A stretch of DNA of 64,000 nucleotides. It comes from an uncultured Mollicutes bacterium. Its GTDB lineage: Bacteria > Bacillota_I > Bacilli_A > RFN20 > CAG-826. The position numbers and the translations under genes are program-made. The stretch lies in contig UQCQ01000010.1 in NCBI GenBank assembly GCA_900539595.1, forward strand, positions 3,779-67,778, in the 5' to 3' direction. This document shows positions 1 through 9,378 of the stretch, one piece after another (the stretch's first letter is position 1; every line of letters begins with the position of its first letter). The notes beneath the pieces were generated by a model that worked only from the letters and a program-made list of their open reading frames with translations, was not told the DNA's origin and ran no database searches.

Positions 1-2
1 CG

Positions 3-155
3 ATACAAGAATTAGAGGGACAAGAAAAAATCCAAAAAGAAGATCTGGATACCATGAAGAAGAGCTTAGAGGACTTCAAAAAGTCTGTAGAAGACGTACA
101 AAAAATAAAATCCAAAGAACGAGATTCCGATGAGGATTCCAACAAAAAAGAGTAA
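3..155 (+). CDS. C-terminal end of an unidentified protein, cut by the window edge
   Basis: The frame is open from the left edge to a TAA and gives about 50 residues. They are almost all charged or polar (many K, E, D, Q), with an ending rich in Lys and Glu. The spacing of hydrophobic residues suggests a coiled coil or a disordered charged tail. No family can be recognised from this piece. It converges on the adenosine deaminase gene 3 bp further on, and no terminator hairpin lies between them. Confidence 0.6.
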   Translation: MQELEGQEKIQKEDLDTMKKSLEDFKKSVEDVQKIKSKERDSDEDSNKKE

Positions 156-158
156 GGG

Positions 159-1136
159 TTAATTTCCTTGCTCTTTTTCTTTGCGATAGAGTTCGAAGAG
201 ATATTCTTTTTGATCGGGTTCTAAGAATGCGGCGTCGATGCTGTTACGTTCTAATTCGTCCAGTTCCTCTTCGGTTAAGCCGTGAATAGAACGAAGCAAA
301 TCCATTTCGTGGGAAAGGGTCGTATTGCTGACGGTTTGATCATCACTGCCAAGAGTCAGAACACAGCCCGCTTTCATCATCTTTCGGATGGGAAGCGCCT
401 CTAAGGAGGGGATGCAGTGGGTATCGCGTTCTGAAGTGGGACAAATTTCCAATGGAATTTTCGTTTGGGCTAAGAAGGCGAGAAGCAGGGGATCCTCTAC
501 CGCGCGAATGCCGTGCCCAATACGCTTTGCTCCAAGACGAATTGCGGCCCAAATGTTTTCGGGTCCAAGATTTTCCCCGGCATGAATCGTAATGGGGATA
601 TCCAGGTTTCTAGCTTCCGCCATAATCGGAGCGTACATTTCGTTGGAGAAGCCCACTTCTGGTCCAGCTAAATCGATTCCACATACGCCACGTCCAAGAA
701 AGCGTTTGGCGATATGCACGGTTTCCATGTTGACCTCATCGGGGAAGGATCGCATGCAGCAAAGGATGATATTTCCTGGCATTCTCGTTTCCTGCTTGGC
801 AATTTCTAGGCCTTGGATGGCCGCCTGAACAACCTGAACCTGTTCAAGACCGTTATCACAGCTTTTAGCAGGGGCAAAGCGGACTTCGGCGTAAAGATGT
901 CCTTGGCGGTGCAATTCCACGAAAAACGCATAGAAAGCGTAGGTGATGCTTTCGGCCGTTTGGATAAGGGAACAGGGGAAAGCGAAGCATTCTAGATAGT
1001 CTTCTAGTGTCCCTTGGTTGGATACAGAAATGTGGGCGTTGTCTACCTCACGGGGATCTCGATGATTCAACTCGCATAATTTCTTCAAAATTTGGCGGTT
1101 GAGGGATCCGTCTAAATGCACATGTAAATCAATCAT
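159..1136 (-). CDS. add: Adenosine deaminase family protein
   Basis: Predicted cytosolic zinc hydrolase that deaminates adenosine or deoxyadenosine to inosine in purine salvage. The 325-aa protein has the family metal and catalytic motifs in order: HVHLDG (residues 5-10), HAGE (185-188), GHGIR (207-211), CPTS (232-235) and SDD (264-266). The usual SDDP is SDDQ here, and the CPTS loop continues ERD rather than NVQT, so a related amine substrate is possible. The start at 1136 is the first Met that gives a normal N terminus; the frame stays open upstream only by running through tRNA-Gly. There is no Shine-Dalgarno. A -10-like TATCAT (1143-1148) ends 6 nt before the ATG, suggesting a leaderless mRNA. 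Confidence 0.9.
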   Translation of the reverse strand: MIDLHVHLDGSLNRQILKKLCELNHRDPREVDNAHISVSNQGTLEDYLECFAFPCSLIQTAESITYAFYAFFVELHRQGHLYAEVRFAPAKSCDNGLEQVQVVQAAIQGLEIAKQETRMPGNIILCCMRSFPDEVNMETVHIAKRFLGRGVCGIDLAGPEVGFSNEMYAPIMAEARNLDIPITIHAGENLGPENIWAAIRLGAKRIGHGIRAVEDPLLLAFLAQTKIPLEICPTSERDTHCIPSLEALPIRKMMKAGCVLTLGSDDQTVSNTTLSHEMDLLRSIHGLTEEELDELERNSIDAAFLEPDQKEYLFELYRKEKEQGN

Positions 1137-1208
1137 TACATTATGATAAGACGAACTGTTGACTGAAGGGAATAAAAAAATGCCCTCATCATGGGCAAGA
1201 TTTTCGAT

Positions 1209-1282
1209 TGGAGCAGGCGACGGGAATCGGACCCGCATATTTACCTTGGCAAGGTAATGTTCTACCACTGAACTACGCCTGC
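1209..1282 (-). tRNA. tRNA-Gly (GCC)
   Basis: The minus strand folds as a complete 74-nt tRNA with encoded CCA. The acceptor arm GCAGGCG pairs with CGCCTGC, and the anticodon loop is TTGCCAA (anticodon GCC). The T arm GCGGG/CCCGT encloses a TTCGA-type loop (TCCGATT). It lies between the add and gltX starts. Confidence 0.95.
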
Positions 1283-1395
1283 ATGCTCTTCTTATCGAAG
1301 GCTTGGTAATTATATATAGAGGAAAATGCCGTTTCAAGTGGAAGATGAAATTTCTTTTGACTATAATTTTGCGGATTGGAAAGAAGGTTTGAAAA

Positions 1396-3063
1396 ATGGC
1401 TACCAATGAAGAATTAGCAGAGCTCCTCTTCCCCGACGTTACCGAGACGATCGAGGACCTAGAAAAGAAATATCCACCCCGCGAGTTGCCTGAAGGCGCG
1501 CAGGTTACCCGTTTTGCCCCTAGCCCCACTGGCTTCCTCCACACGGGTTCCTTATTTACTTCGTTGATTTCTTATACGATTGCTAAGGAGTCGAAAGGCG
1601 TTTATTTCTTCCGCCTTGAGGACACGGATACCAAGCGCACCATTGCCGGCAGCGCGGATCAATTGATTGATCAACTTGGAAAATTCGGCATCGTTGCCGA
1701 TGAAGGCTATTGGCCGGAAGGCGATAAAGGCGCTTATGGGCCTTATCAACAGAGCAAACGTCGCGACATTTATCGTGTGGTGATCAAGGAATTGATTCGC
1801 CGTGGGAGAGCTTATCCCGATTTCTGCACCCCGGAGGACCTCGATAAAATCCGCAAAGCACAGGAAGCAAGCAAGGTGTTACCTGGATATTATGGGATTT
1901 ACGCGCGCGACCGCAATTTATCGGTAGAAGAGCGAATTGCCAAAATCCAAGCAGGAACCCCTTGGGTTATTCGCTTCAAATCCATGGGTGACCATGACAA
2001 GAAGACGAAATTCACCGATGCGATTCGTGGCGAAATCGAATTACAAGATAATGATACCGATGTCGTTATTTTGAAGTCGGACGGCTTGCCCACCTATCAT
2101 TTTGCCCACGTTTGCGATGATCACTTCATGCATACAACTCTCATCACTCGTGGAGAAGAGTGGATTCCTTCGACCCCGATTCACTTGGATATGTTCCGTG
2201 CATTGGGTTGGAAAGCGCCGAAATATGCCCATATTCCTTCCATCATGAAATTGGATCATGGGAATAAAAGAAAATTATCCAAACGCAAAGACCCGGAAGC
2301 TGCCGTCAGCTATTTCTTAGAAAAAGGGTATGCCCCAGAAGCATTAAAGGTCTATTTGATGTCGATTGCCAATTCCAATTTTGAGGAATGGACGATTGCC
2401 AACAAGAGCTTCGATTTAAATGCTTTCCCGTTCTGTCTCAAGAAAATGTCCCTGGATGGAGCGTTATTCGACGAAGATAAGCTGAATTATTTTGCTAAAG
2501 AAATTTTGGCGAAGATGCCTGTGGATCAGGAGTTCGACAACGTTTTGGCATGGGCAAAGGAACACGACCAAGCCTTTGCGGAACGTATTGAGGCTGACCC
2601 GGTTTACTTTAAAAAGATTCTCAACATTGAAAAGGATCGCCCAAATCCTCGCAAGGACTACGCCAAATACAGTGATATCTATCCTCTTATTCGTTTCTTC
2701 TTCGAAGATGAATACGAAAAGATTATTTCTTCGCCTTTGCCATTCCAGGAAAAGTTCACGAAAGAACTCCTTGCCGAACTTTTGGAAAAAGCAGCGAACG
2801 AAATGCCGTTTGGCGTGGATGAAATGACATGGTTTAACCAGATCAAAGAAATTGGTTCTAAACTGGGATTTGCCTCCTCGAACAAGGACTACAAGAAAGA
2901 TCCATCTGCCTTCAAAGGTTCGCTTAGCGATGTGGCAGAAATCATTCGTATCGCCTTGGTTGGCGGCACTCAATCTCCAAATCTTCACGAGATTATTGAG
3001 ATCCTTGGAAAGGAAACTTGCCAAAAAAGAATGCTTGAAATCGCTAGGAAACTTGGCGAATAA
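1396..3063 (+). CDS. gltX: Glutamate-tRNA ligase
   Basis: Class I aminoacyl-tRNA synthetase that charges tRNA-Glu. The 555-aa protein has the nucleotide-binding segment RFAPSPTGFLHTGS, with HTGS in place of HIGH at 49-52. The KMSKS-type loop reads KLSKR at 293-297. About 38 residues precede the usual start of the catalytic fold, which most bacterial GltX lack. The ATG follows a purine-rich GAAAGAAGG, and a -10 TATAAT lies at 1362-1367. An intrinsic terminator follows 17 bp after the stop. Two tRNA-Glu genes (CTC and TTC) also lie in this window. Whether it charges tRNA-Gln as well cannot be told from the sequence. Confidence 0.95.
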   Translation: MATNEELAELLFPDVTETIEDLEKKYPPRELPEGAQVTRFAPSPTGFLHTGSLFTSLISYTIAKESKGVYFFRLEDTDTKRTIAGSADQLIDQLGKFGIVADEGYWPEGDKGAYGPYQQSKRRDIYRVVIKELIRRGRAYPDFCTPEDLDKIRKAQEASKVLPGYYGIYARDRNLSVEERIAKIQAGTPWVIRFKSMGDHDKKTKFTDAIRGEIELQDNDTDVVILKSDGLPTYHFAHVCDDHFMHTTLITRGEEWIPSTPIHLDMFRALGWKAPKYAHIPSIMKLDHGNKRKLSKRKDPEAAVSYFLEKGYAPEALKVYLMSIANSNFEEWTIANKSFDLNAFPFCLKKMSLDGALFDEDKLNYFAKEILAKMPVDQEFDNVLAWAKEHDQAFAERIEADPVYFKKILNIEKDRPNPRKDYAKYSDIYPLIRFFFEDEYEKIISSPLPFQEKFTKELLAELLEKAANEMPFGVDEMTWFNQIKEIGSKLGFASSNKDYKKDPSAFKGSLSDVAEIIRIALVGGTQSPNLHEIIEILGKETCQKRMLEIARKLGE

Positions 3064-3080
3064 AAAACAAAGGAAAAATG

Positions 3081-3115
3081 GACGTCAGGAACTCTTCTTG
3101 ACGTCTTTTCTTTTT
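3081..3115 (+). terminator. Intrinsic terminator after gltX
   Basis: Inverted repeat GACGTCAGGAA / TTCTTGACGTC with a 3-nt loop, followed by TTTTCTTTTT. It ends the gltX transcript. Confidence 0.85.
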
Positions 3116-3152
3116 CGTGGCGTTTATTGTGACTTTGGTAGAAAATATCTTT

Positions 3153-3854
3153 ATGGATGAATTAATCGTTTCCCATCTTTCCAAAATTTATAACGAAGGG
3201 AAAGATAACCAAGTGATTGCGTTGGATCAGGTTTCGTTTGCTTTAGAGGAAGGAAGCTTCAATGTGATTCTTGGGGCAAGCGGTGCTGGAAAAAGCACAT
3301 TGCTAAATCTTTTAGGCGGAATGGATATGTCAACCAAAGGAAGTTATACGCTTCATGGACAGGTGATTTCGAATACGCAGAAGGACTTAGCCCGCTTGCG
3401 CAGGAACGAAATTGGCTTTGTTTTTCAATTTTATAACCTTCTTCCTAACCTAACGGCCTATGAAAATGTGGCATTGGCGGCCTCGGTTGCTGAAGATCCT
3501 TTAGACCCAGAAGAAGTTCTAAAGGAAGTAGGACTTGAAGGAAGGATTAATAATTTCCCTTCTCAACTTTCGGGAGGGGAACAACAGCGTGTAGCCATTG
3601 CTAGAGCCTTAGTAAAAAATCCTCGTTTGTTGCTTTGTGATGAACCCACTGGAGCCTTGGATTCCAAAACAGGAGTTTCCATTTTGAAACTTCTTTTTGA
3701 TACTTCGGTTCAACGCAAGAAAACCGTGATTGTTGTTACCCACAACGCCAGTATTGCCCAATGCGCGACTCACCTATTAAGAATGAAGGATGGAAAGATT
3801 GTAGAAGACAGAAAAAATGCCCATCCCGTTCCACCGGAGGAAATTGCGTGGTGA
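3153..3854 (+). CDS. ABC transporter ATP-binding protein (MacB/LolD/SalX type)
   Basis: The 233-aa nucleotide-binding subunit has Walker [10 protein letters not shown] (41-49), a Q loop at Q92, signature LSGGEQQ (139-145), Walker B LLLCDE (159-164) and the switch His at 197. It is cytoplasmic and should pair with the FtsX-type permease that overlaps its stop codon. This subfamily drives extrusion of lipoproteins, peptides or antibiotics, or mechanotransmission across the membrane. The start at ATG 3153 fits the normal family N terminus; an in-frame GTG at 3117 sits in the gltX terminator and is rejected. The substrate is unknown. Confidence 0.93.
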   Translation: MDELIVSHLSKIYNEGKDNQVIALDQVSFALEEGSFNVILGASGAGKSTLLNLLGGMDMSTKGSYTLHGQVISNTQKDLARLRRNEIGFVFQFYNLLPNLTAYENVALAASVAEDPLDPEEVLKEVGLEGRINNFPSQLSGGEQQRVAIARALVKNPRLLLCDEPTGALDSKTGVSILKLLFDTSVQRKKTVIVVTHNASIAQCATHLLRMKDGKIVEDRKNAHPVPPEEIAW

Positions 3855-6373
3855 AAAAGAAATCCACTTCCTTCATCTTAGCTCGTAGCGCTTTTCGTTC
3901 TCTCAAAAGCGGCATTGCTCAATTTCTAAGTATTGTTGCCATCGGAGCGATCGCCGTGACTTTGTTTGTGGGCCTTGGAGCCAACGCGGATTCGTTTGAA
4001 TCTCGAGTGGAAGAAGTCTATCAAAAAGGCCATTTACCCTCTTTGTGGTTGACAACGAAAAGCTACGATGAAGTAGATGAAGAAACTTTACAAGGAATTG
4101 TAGGAGATAGAGGGCAGGTAGAAGGACGAACCTATTTGCCTGCAATGATTGCAAAGAAAGATGTCTACTGTGTCACGATGCCCTCGTGGCCTACCGTGGA
4201 TTGTCCTTATGATGTTATCACCCTTAATGATGCCCCCCTTTCTGATTCCTATCTACTTTTAGATAAGGAACTCCAACAAAAAGACGGAGAACAATACCCA
4301 GGGAAATTTAGCTTGGGGGAAGAAATTAATATTGCTTTTAATTTTTCCTCTTATCTCGATGACGAATCCAAGGTTTCCCTTGAAAAACTCAATAATCCGA
4401 CTTTTCTTGCTCAAGGTGGGACAAATGTTTTAGGAGAAAGCGAAATCGTTTTGAAAATGAAGGTTACGGGCTTCATGTCCTATCCAGAAAACATTACGAA
4501 ATCGACGTATAACAGCTCCGTATGCCTATTTTCCGACGCCTTGTTCCGGGAGACCTTTCATTCCTTGCTTCAAGCCAACTACCGACCTTTTATTTGCAAT
4601 CTTATATTAAGTAAGCTTCCGGATATGGTTTCTTTTTTCTCCGACTCCGAGGAAAGGTTTTTAAATCCCAACCAATATCTTATTAAGGCCAATGACGAAA
4701 AAGAAACCCCTCAAATTAAAAAAGACATTGAGCACTATTTTGATGGGAAGGAAAACAACAACCTCTATCTTCTTGCCGATCGAAATATCATGCCGTTTTA
4801 TGCGACTCTGAACGCTGACGTAACTCAGGCAAGGCAATTTACTTTCGTCTTTCCTGCGGTTTTCTTTTTAGTGGCGGTGCTAGTGATTTTAACGACACTT
4901 TCCCAGATGATCGTGAAGGAACGGACCCAAATTGGAACGATGAAGGCGATTGGAGTAACTAATCGACAAATCTATGGGAACTACGAATTGATTTCCCTTT
5001 CCTTGGTATTCTTAGGGACATTAATTGGGGAAATTCTTGGGCCAATCATCGTACCGAAAATATTAGGAAATAAATATAACATTCTCTATGCGCTGCCATC
5101 TCCAAAGTATGTATTCCCTCTTTGGGAAGGGATAGCAACGGCACTCATCTTTTTGCTCGTCACCGCTTTAACGGCTTTCCTTGTCTGCCGAAAGACCATT
5201 CAGCTTCCACCCTCTCAATCGATGCGACCGGAACCTCCGGATTTAAAATTGCGCCCTACCAAAAGAAAAGGACGGGGACGTGTATGCACTTTATCCATGA
5301 AAATGGCTTTGCGCAATATTCGTTTGGACAAGAAAAAATCTGTAATGGTTATCATGGGAATCCTTGGATGCACGGCTTTGCTTACTTGTGGTTTTGGGAT
5401 TGAAGATACGGTATTACACGGCATCGAAAGCGACATTAAGACGTTCCGTAATGACGATATTACCCTTACTTATTCCCGGCTTTTATCCTATTCCGAGGCC
5501 AAAGAGGGAATCACGGGCATGGAGGGAATCGTAGATTTGGAACCCACTCGTGCAAGCGCGTCCACCTTTTATGTTGCTGACGGGACACGGGTTACGCGCT
5601 CTTTAACCGTGTTAGCTCCTGATACCACACATTTTGATTTCCGCTTCGACAAAAACGAAGTAGCGATGTCGACGAAAGCTGCGCGTTTGGCGGGAGCAAA
5701 AGTGGGGGACATATTAACTTTTGATTTTGATGGAAAAACCTATACTGCCCCCGTTGGATTGGTGTATGAGGCTTTCTATTTTCATGGAATCATGATTCAC
5801 GCTGATTCCCCTTTCTTGGAGAGCGTGGACGTTAAATACAATGGAGCGTTGGTGGATTGCCAAAATGGTTACATCGAAAAGCTGGACAAGAAACTAGAAA
5901 CCTTGAATTTTGTTAGTGAATCTCAAACCCAAAAAGAGTGGGAGGAATATATCGGAAGCACCTTGTCCTCGGTTTTGGTAATGACCAATGCCGTTAAGAT
6001 TTTTGCCATTCTGCTCGCCCTTGTGGCTTTATATAACCTGTCCCTTCTTAATTTCCGCGAAAAAATACGCGAATTTGCAACTCTTAAAGTATTGGGCTTC
6101 CGAATCCGCGAAATCACTCTTTCCTTACTGACGGAAGCCATGGTCTTAACTTTAATTGGCGTGGCGTTTGGATTGGCATTAGGATATCCGTTCCTCTTAG
6201 GCGTTTTAGGCACAAACCAAGTAGAAGTGGTGGAGTATCTTTATTGGATTAAGCCCTTATCCTATGTTTATTCCTTCCTCCTTACCGCTATAGTAGTTTT
6301 GGCCATTAATTTTGTTTTAGCTCTTCGAATTCGTCATGTAAAAATGGTGGAATCCCTCAAAAGCGTGGAATAA
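3851..6373 (+). CDS. FtsX-like ABC permease
   Basis: The 840-aa membrane partner of the preceding ATPase. One TM lies near the N terminus, followed by a long extracellular region (about residues 50-330). Then come three TM helices of a first FtsX domain, a second TM with another extracellular segment, and a C-terminal FtsX domain with three TMs. This is the duplicated 2x(1+3) TM layout seen in large Gram-positive permeases. The GTG start at 3851 overlaps the ATPase stop (GTGA) and has a GGAGG at 3836-3840. The tight coupling supports one complex exporting or remodelling an unknown envelope substrate. Confidence 0.9.
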   Translation: MKKKSTSFILARSAFRSLKSGIAQFLSIVAIGAIAVTLFVGLGANADSFESRVEEVYQKGHLPSLWLTTKSYDEVDEETLQGIVGDRGQVEGRTYLPAMIAKKDVYCVTMPSWPTVDCPYDVITLNDAPLSDSYLLLDKELQQKDGEQYPGKFSLGEEINIAFNFSSYLDDESKVSLEKLNNPTFLAQGGTNVLGESEIVLKMKVTGFMSYPENITKSTYNSSVCLFSDALFRETFHSLLQANYRPFICNLILSKLPDMVSFFSDSEERFLNPNQYLIKANDEKETPQIKKDIEHYFDGKENNNLYLLADRNIMPFYATLNADVTQARQFTFVFPAVFFLVAVLVILTTLSQMIVKERTQIGTMKAIGVTNRQIYGNYELISLSLVFLGTLIGEILGPIIVPKILGNKYNILYALPSPKYVFPLWEGIATALIFLLVTALTAFLVCRKTIQLPPSQSMRPEPPDLKLRPTKRKGRGRVCTLSMKMALRNIRLDKKKSVMVIMGILGCTALLTCGFGIEDTVLHGIESDIKTFRNDDITLTYSRLLSYSEAKEGITGMEGIVDLEPTRASASTFYVADGTRVTRSLTVLAPDTTHFDFRFDKNEVAMSTKAARLAGAKVGDILTFDFDGKTYTAPVGLVYEAFYFHGIMIHADSPFLESVDVKYNGALVDCQNGYIEKLDKKLETLNFVSESQTQKEWEEYIGSTLSSVLVMTNAVKIFAILLALVALYNLSLLNFREKIREFATLKVLGFRIREITLSLLTEAMVLTLIGVAFGLALGYPFLLGVLGTNQVEVVEYLYWIKPLSYVYSFLLTAIVVLAINFVLALRIRHVKMVESLKSVE

Positions 6374-6384
6374 ACAAAAAAATC

Positions 6385-6413
6385 TTGCCAAGAGAAATGC
6401 TTCATGCTTAAAT
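6385..6413 (+). promoter_or_regulatory. Probable promoter of tRNA-Glu(CTC)
   Basis: TTGCCA (6385-6390), a 17-bp spacer and TTAAAT (6408-6413) lie 15 bp before the tRNA. Confidence 0.55.
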
Positions 6414-6428
6414 TTGCGTTGCCGTAAT

Positions 6429-6503
6429 GGCCCCATGGTCAATCGGTTAAGACGGAACCCTCTCAAGGTTCAATGACTGGTTCGACTCCAGTTGGGGTCA
6501 CCA
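6429..6503 (+). tRNA. tRNA-Glu (CTC)
   Basis: 75-nt tRNA with encoded CCA. Acceptor GGCCCCA pairs with TGGGGTC (one G-U). The anticodon stem GAACC/GGTTC encloses loop CTCTCAA, giving anticodon CTC. T loop TTCGACT. A strong terminator follows directly, so this is a single-gene transcript. Confidence 0.95.
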
Positions 6504-6515
6504 AATAGGTGACTT

Positions 6516-6545
6516 AACGCGTGTCTCGTGACACGCGTTTTTCTT
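6516..6545 (+). terminator. Intrinsic terminator after tRNA-Glu
   Basis: Perfect 10-bp stem AACGCGTGTC / GACACGCGTT with loop TCGT, then a T-rich tract. Confidence 0.9.
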
Positions 6546-6638
6546 TGCCATGAAATTGAAAAAAATGTAAAAAAATCTTTTCATCGAAAATGGGAAGCGT
6601 AAAATTTGTCCGTTGTTTTTAGGAGTAAGGAGCTCATT

Positions 6639-8246
6639 ATGGCAAAATACATCTTCGTTACGGGCGGAGTCGTATCCTCGTTAGGCAAGGGGATATCCGC
6701 CGCTAGTTTAGGCATGCTTCTCAAAAGAAGAGGCCTAAAAGTCTTCATGATTAAATTCGATCCGTATCTCAATGTCGATCCCGGAACCATGTCCCCTTAT
6801 CAACATGGAGAAGTATATGTAACAGAAGATGGCGGTGAAACCGATTTGGACATCGGTCATTATGAACGTTGGGTGGATGAAAATTTCTCTAAGTTGTCTT
6901 CCGTTACCTCTGGCAAGGTTTATAGCAGTGTTATTCAAAAAGAACGCCATGGCGATTATTTGGGCGGGTGCGTCCAAGTAGTTCCCCATATTACGGATGA
7001 GATCAAATCCCGTCTATATAAAGCCGCTAAACAAACCGGTGCGGACATTGTCATTGGGGAAATAGGCGGGACAGTAGGGGACATTGAGTCTCTTCCTTTC
7101 CTAGAAGCGATTCGCCAAGTCCGCCTCGAACTCGGCATCGAAAATACCTTCTTCCTGCATAATACCTTGGTGCCTTATCTTCGTACTTCCGGGGAAAGCA
7201 AAACCAAACCTACCCAGCATTCTACCAAAGAACTTGCAGGGCTAGGCATTCAGCCGGATGCTATTGTTCTTCGCAGCGAAGTTCCTTTGGATGAAGGAAC
7301 CAAGAAGAAAGTTTCCTTATTCTGCAATATTCCCTATTCCGGCGTTTTTGAGGCGGATGATTGCCCCTGCATTTATGAATTGCCTTTACGCCTTCACGCC
7401 CAAGGAATCGATGAATATGTTGCCCGCCACTTTGGAATGAATCTCCCTCCGGTTCAACTTGTGGATTATGAAGAATTCGTGTCGAGAGTTCAAAAATTAA
7501 AAGGAGAAGTGACGATTGCTTTGGTTGGCAAATACGTCCAACTCCACGACGCTTATTTGTCTGTCCGTGAAGCTTTGCTCTCCGCGGGGTATGCTTATGG
7601 AGAAAAGGTTCATGTTCGTTGGATTCAATCGGATAATATCCAAGAAAGCAACGTGGCAGAGATGCTAAAAGGTTGTGATGGTGTTTTGGTTCCTGGCGGA
7701 TTTGGCCAACGCGGAACCGATGGCATGAAAATTGCGATTCGCTACGCCAGAGAAAATCAAGTGCCTTATCTTGGTATTTGCCTCGGCATGCAGTTAGCGA
7801 CCATCGAATTCGCTGAAAATGTTTTGGGAATGAAGAAAGCCAACAGCACGGAATTTGATCCCCAAACCCCCTTCCCCGTTATCGATATTCTTCGCGATCA
7901 GTATCAAGGAATTGATATGGGTGGAACGTTGCGCTTAGGTGCTTATGATTGTGACGTGCAAGTGGATACCTTGGCCATGAAATGCTATGCTTCGCCTCGA
8001 ATTCAAGAACGACATCGTCATCGCTATGAGTTCAACAAGGCTTATCAAAAAGATTTCGAAGACCACGGCATGGTTGTTTCGGGTATTAATCCAGAACTTC
8101 ATGTTGCGGAAATTGTGGAATTAAAGAATCACCCCTTCTTTGTTGGCTGCCAATTCCATCCTGAATTCACTTCTCGCACGATGAAACCCAACCCCTTGTT
8201 CAAGGGATTTGTCCACGCCTCTATCTTGCATAAAGAAGAAAAATAA
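6639..8246 (+). CDS. pyrG: CTP synthase
   Basis: Makes CTP from UTP, ATP and glutamine. The 535-aa protein has the amidoligase P-loop VTGGVVSSLGKG near the N terminus and a C-terminal class I glutamine amidotransferase. The nucleophile Cys is at 381 in GICLGMQ, and the catalytic His-Glu is in CQFHPEF near the end. Length is normal for the family. The ATG at 6639 follows AGGAG and AAGGAG. A terminator follows, so it is probably monocistronic. Confidence 0.97.
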   Translation: MAKYIFVTGGVVSSLGKGISAASLGMLLKRRGLKVFMIKFDPYLNVDPGTMSPYQHGEVYVTEDGGETDLDIGHYERWVDENFSKLSSVTSGKVYSSVIQKERHGDYLGGCVQVVPHITDEIKSRLYKAAKQTGADIVIGEIGGTVGDIESLPFLEAIRQVRLELGIENTFFLHNTLVPYLRTSGESKTKPTQHSTKELAGLGIQPDAIVLRSEVPLDEGTKKKVSLFCNIPYSGVFEADDCPCIYELPLRLHAQGIDEYVARHFGMNLPPVQLVDYEEFVSRVQKLKGEVTIALVGKYVQLHDAYLSVREALLSAGYAYGEKVHVRWIQSDNIQESNVAEMLKGCDGVLVPGGFGQRGTDGMKIAIRYARENQVPYLGICLGMQLATIEFAENVLGMKKANSTEFDPQTPFPVIDILRDQYQGIDMGGTLRLGAYDCDVQVDTLAMKCYASPRIQERHRHRYEFNKAYQKDFEDHGMVVSGINPELHVAEIVELKNHPFFVGCQFHPEFTSRTMKPNPLFKGFVHASILHKEEK

Positions 8247-8267
8247 AGGGTACACCTATTTGTTTTC

Positions 8268-8294
8268 GCCCGATTTCGATAAGTCGGGCTTTTT
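8268..8294 (+). terminator. Intrinsic terminator after pyrG
   Basis: GCCCGA / TCGGGC stem with a 10-nt loop, then TTTTT. Confidence 0.8.
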
Positions 8295-8341
8295 AATTGC
8301 TGCAGAGAAAGTTATATTGTGACTGAGTGGGAGATATGCGT

Positions 8342-9346
8342 ATGAATCAGCCTAAATTTATTCAGCCCGGGGATCGAATTGCTTGGGTGGCCCCTTCTTT
8401 TGGGGTGACAACGGAGCCTTATGAAACCCGAGCGGCGGTTGCAAAGAAGCAATGGGAGAAGATGGGGTATCAGGTTGAAGAAGGCGCTTGCGTTCACCGG
8501 AATGACGGAGTAGCTTCTAGCGCTTCGCCTGAAGAAAGAGCTCAGGAATGGATGGAAGCTTATTCTTCGGATTGCTCGTTGCTGCTTTCGGTTGGGGGTG
8601 GGGAAACGATGAATGAAATCTTGCCCTTCATCGATTTTGAAGCCATAAAACATATGCCTCCTAAATGGTTTATGGGTTTTTCTGATAATACGAATCTCAC
8701 GTTTACCTTGGCTACATTATCCAACCTTGTGACGATTTATGGACCTTGTGCCCCGCAATTTTTCCAAAAGAAATTTCGTCTTTCGGAAAAAGACGCGATG
8801 GCTATGTTAAGAGGAGAAAAGCATTTTGAGGGATACCCCAAATATTCCATTACTCATTCCAATCCTTTACATCCTTTATTGCCTTATCGATTGTCGCAAG
8901 CCAAGGTGATTACCCCCTCTAACTATCGGGGTCCGTTTACGGGGACTTTCTTAGGCGGCTGTCTTGATTGCTTGGTTGGCCTGTGTGGAACGAAATACGA
9001 CCGCGTAAAAGAATTTGAGGAAGAACATCCTGAAGGAATCATTTGGTTTTTGGAAGCTTGCGATTTATCTCCTTTAGGAATTCGCAGAGCCCTGTTTCAG
9101 TTAAAAGAAGCGGGGTGGTTCAACAATGCAATCGGCTTCTTAGTGGGAAGGCCTCTTTGCATGAAACAAGAGCTTTTTGGCGTAACCCCTCATTCTGCTG
9201 TAATGGATATTTTGGGAGATTTGGGATGTCCGATTTTGCTCGATGTAGACCTTGGACATATTTCTCCTTCAATGCCTTTTAAGACGGGCGCAAGGGGGAC
9301 GGTATCCTTTGTTGATGGAAATCTTGTGATAGATTACGCGAAATAG
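8342..9346 (+). CDS. S66 family peptidase (LD-carboxypeptidase / MccF type)
   Basis: The 334-aa serine peptidase fits the family that trims L,D-tetrapeptide bonds of recycled peptidoglycan or inactivates microcin C-like peptide-nucleotides. The catalytic Ser is at 114 in GFSDNT, Glu at 238 in WFLEACD and His at 306 in DLGHISP. The GGGE motif near residue 85 matches the family. The start at 8342 is chosen for GGGAG 8 nt upstream; ATG 8336 and GTG 8327 are in-frame alternatives. The long C-terminal domain and WFLEACD/GHISP spacing look closer to MccF-like immunity peptidases than to LdcA, but the split is uncertain. Confidence 0.9.
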   Translation: MNQPKFIQPGDRIAWVAPSFGVTTEPYETRAAVAKKQWEKMGYQVEEGACVHRNDGVASSASPEERAQEWMEAYSSDCSLLLSVGGGETMNEILPFIDFEAIKHMPPKWFMGFSDNTNLTFTLATLSNLVTIYGPCAPQFFQKKFRLSEKDAMAMLRGEKHFEGYPKYSITHSNPLHPLLPYRLSQAKVITPSNYRGPFTGTFLGGCLDCLVGLCGTKYDRVKEFEEEHPEGIIWFLEACDLSPLGIRRALFQLKEAGWFNNAIGFLVGRPLCMKQELFGVTPHSAVMDILGDLGCPILLDVDLGHISPSMPFKTGARGTVSFVDGNLVIDYAK

Positions 9347-9378
9347 CGTATAGTAACGAATCGAAGAGAGGACAAAAA

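Noticed and set aside
1137..1544. N-terminal extension of adenosine deaminase
   Set aside because: The frame runs through tRNA-Gly and into the gltX start on the other strand; the family N terminus lies at 1136.
2464..3024. 186-aa antisense frame inside gltX
   Set aside because: Shadow of a well-conserved gene, with no start signal of its own and no family features.
3117..3152. Upstream GTG start for the ABC ATPase
   Set aside because: It lies at the end of the gltX terminator and adds residues absent in the family.
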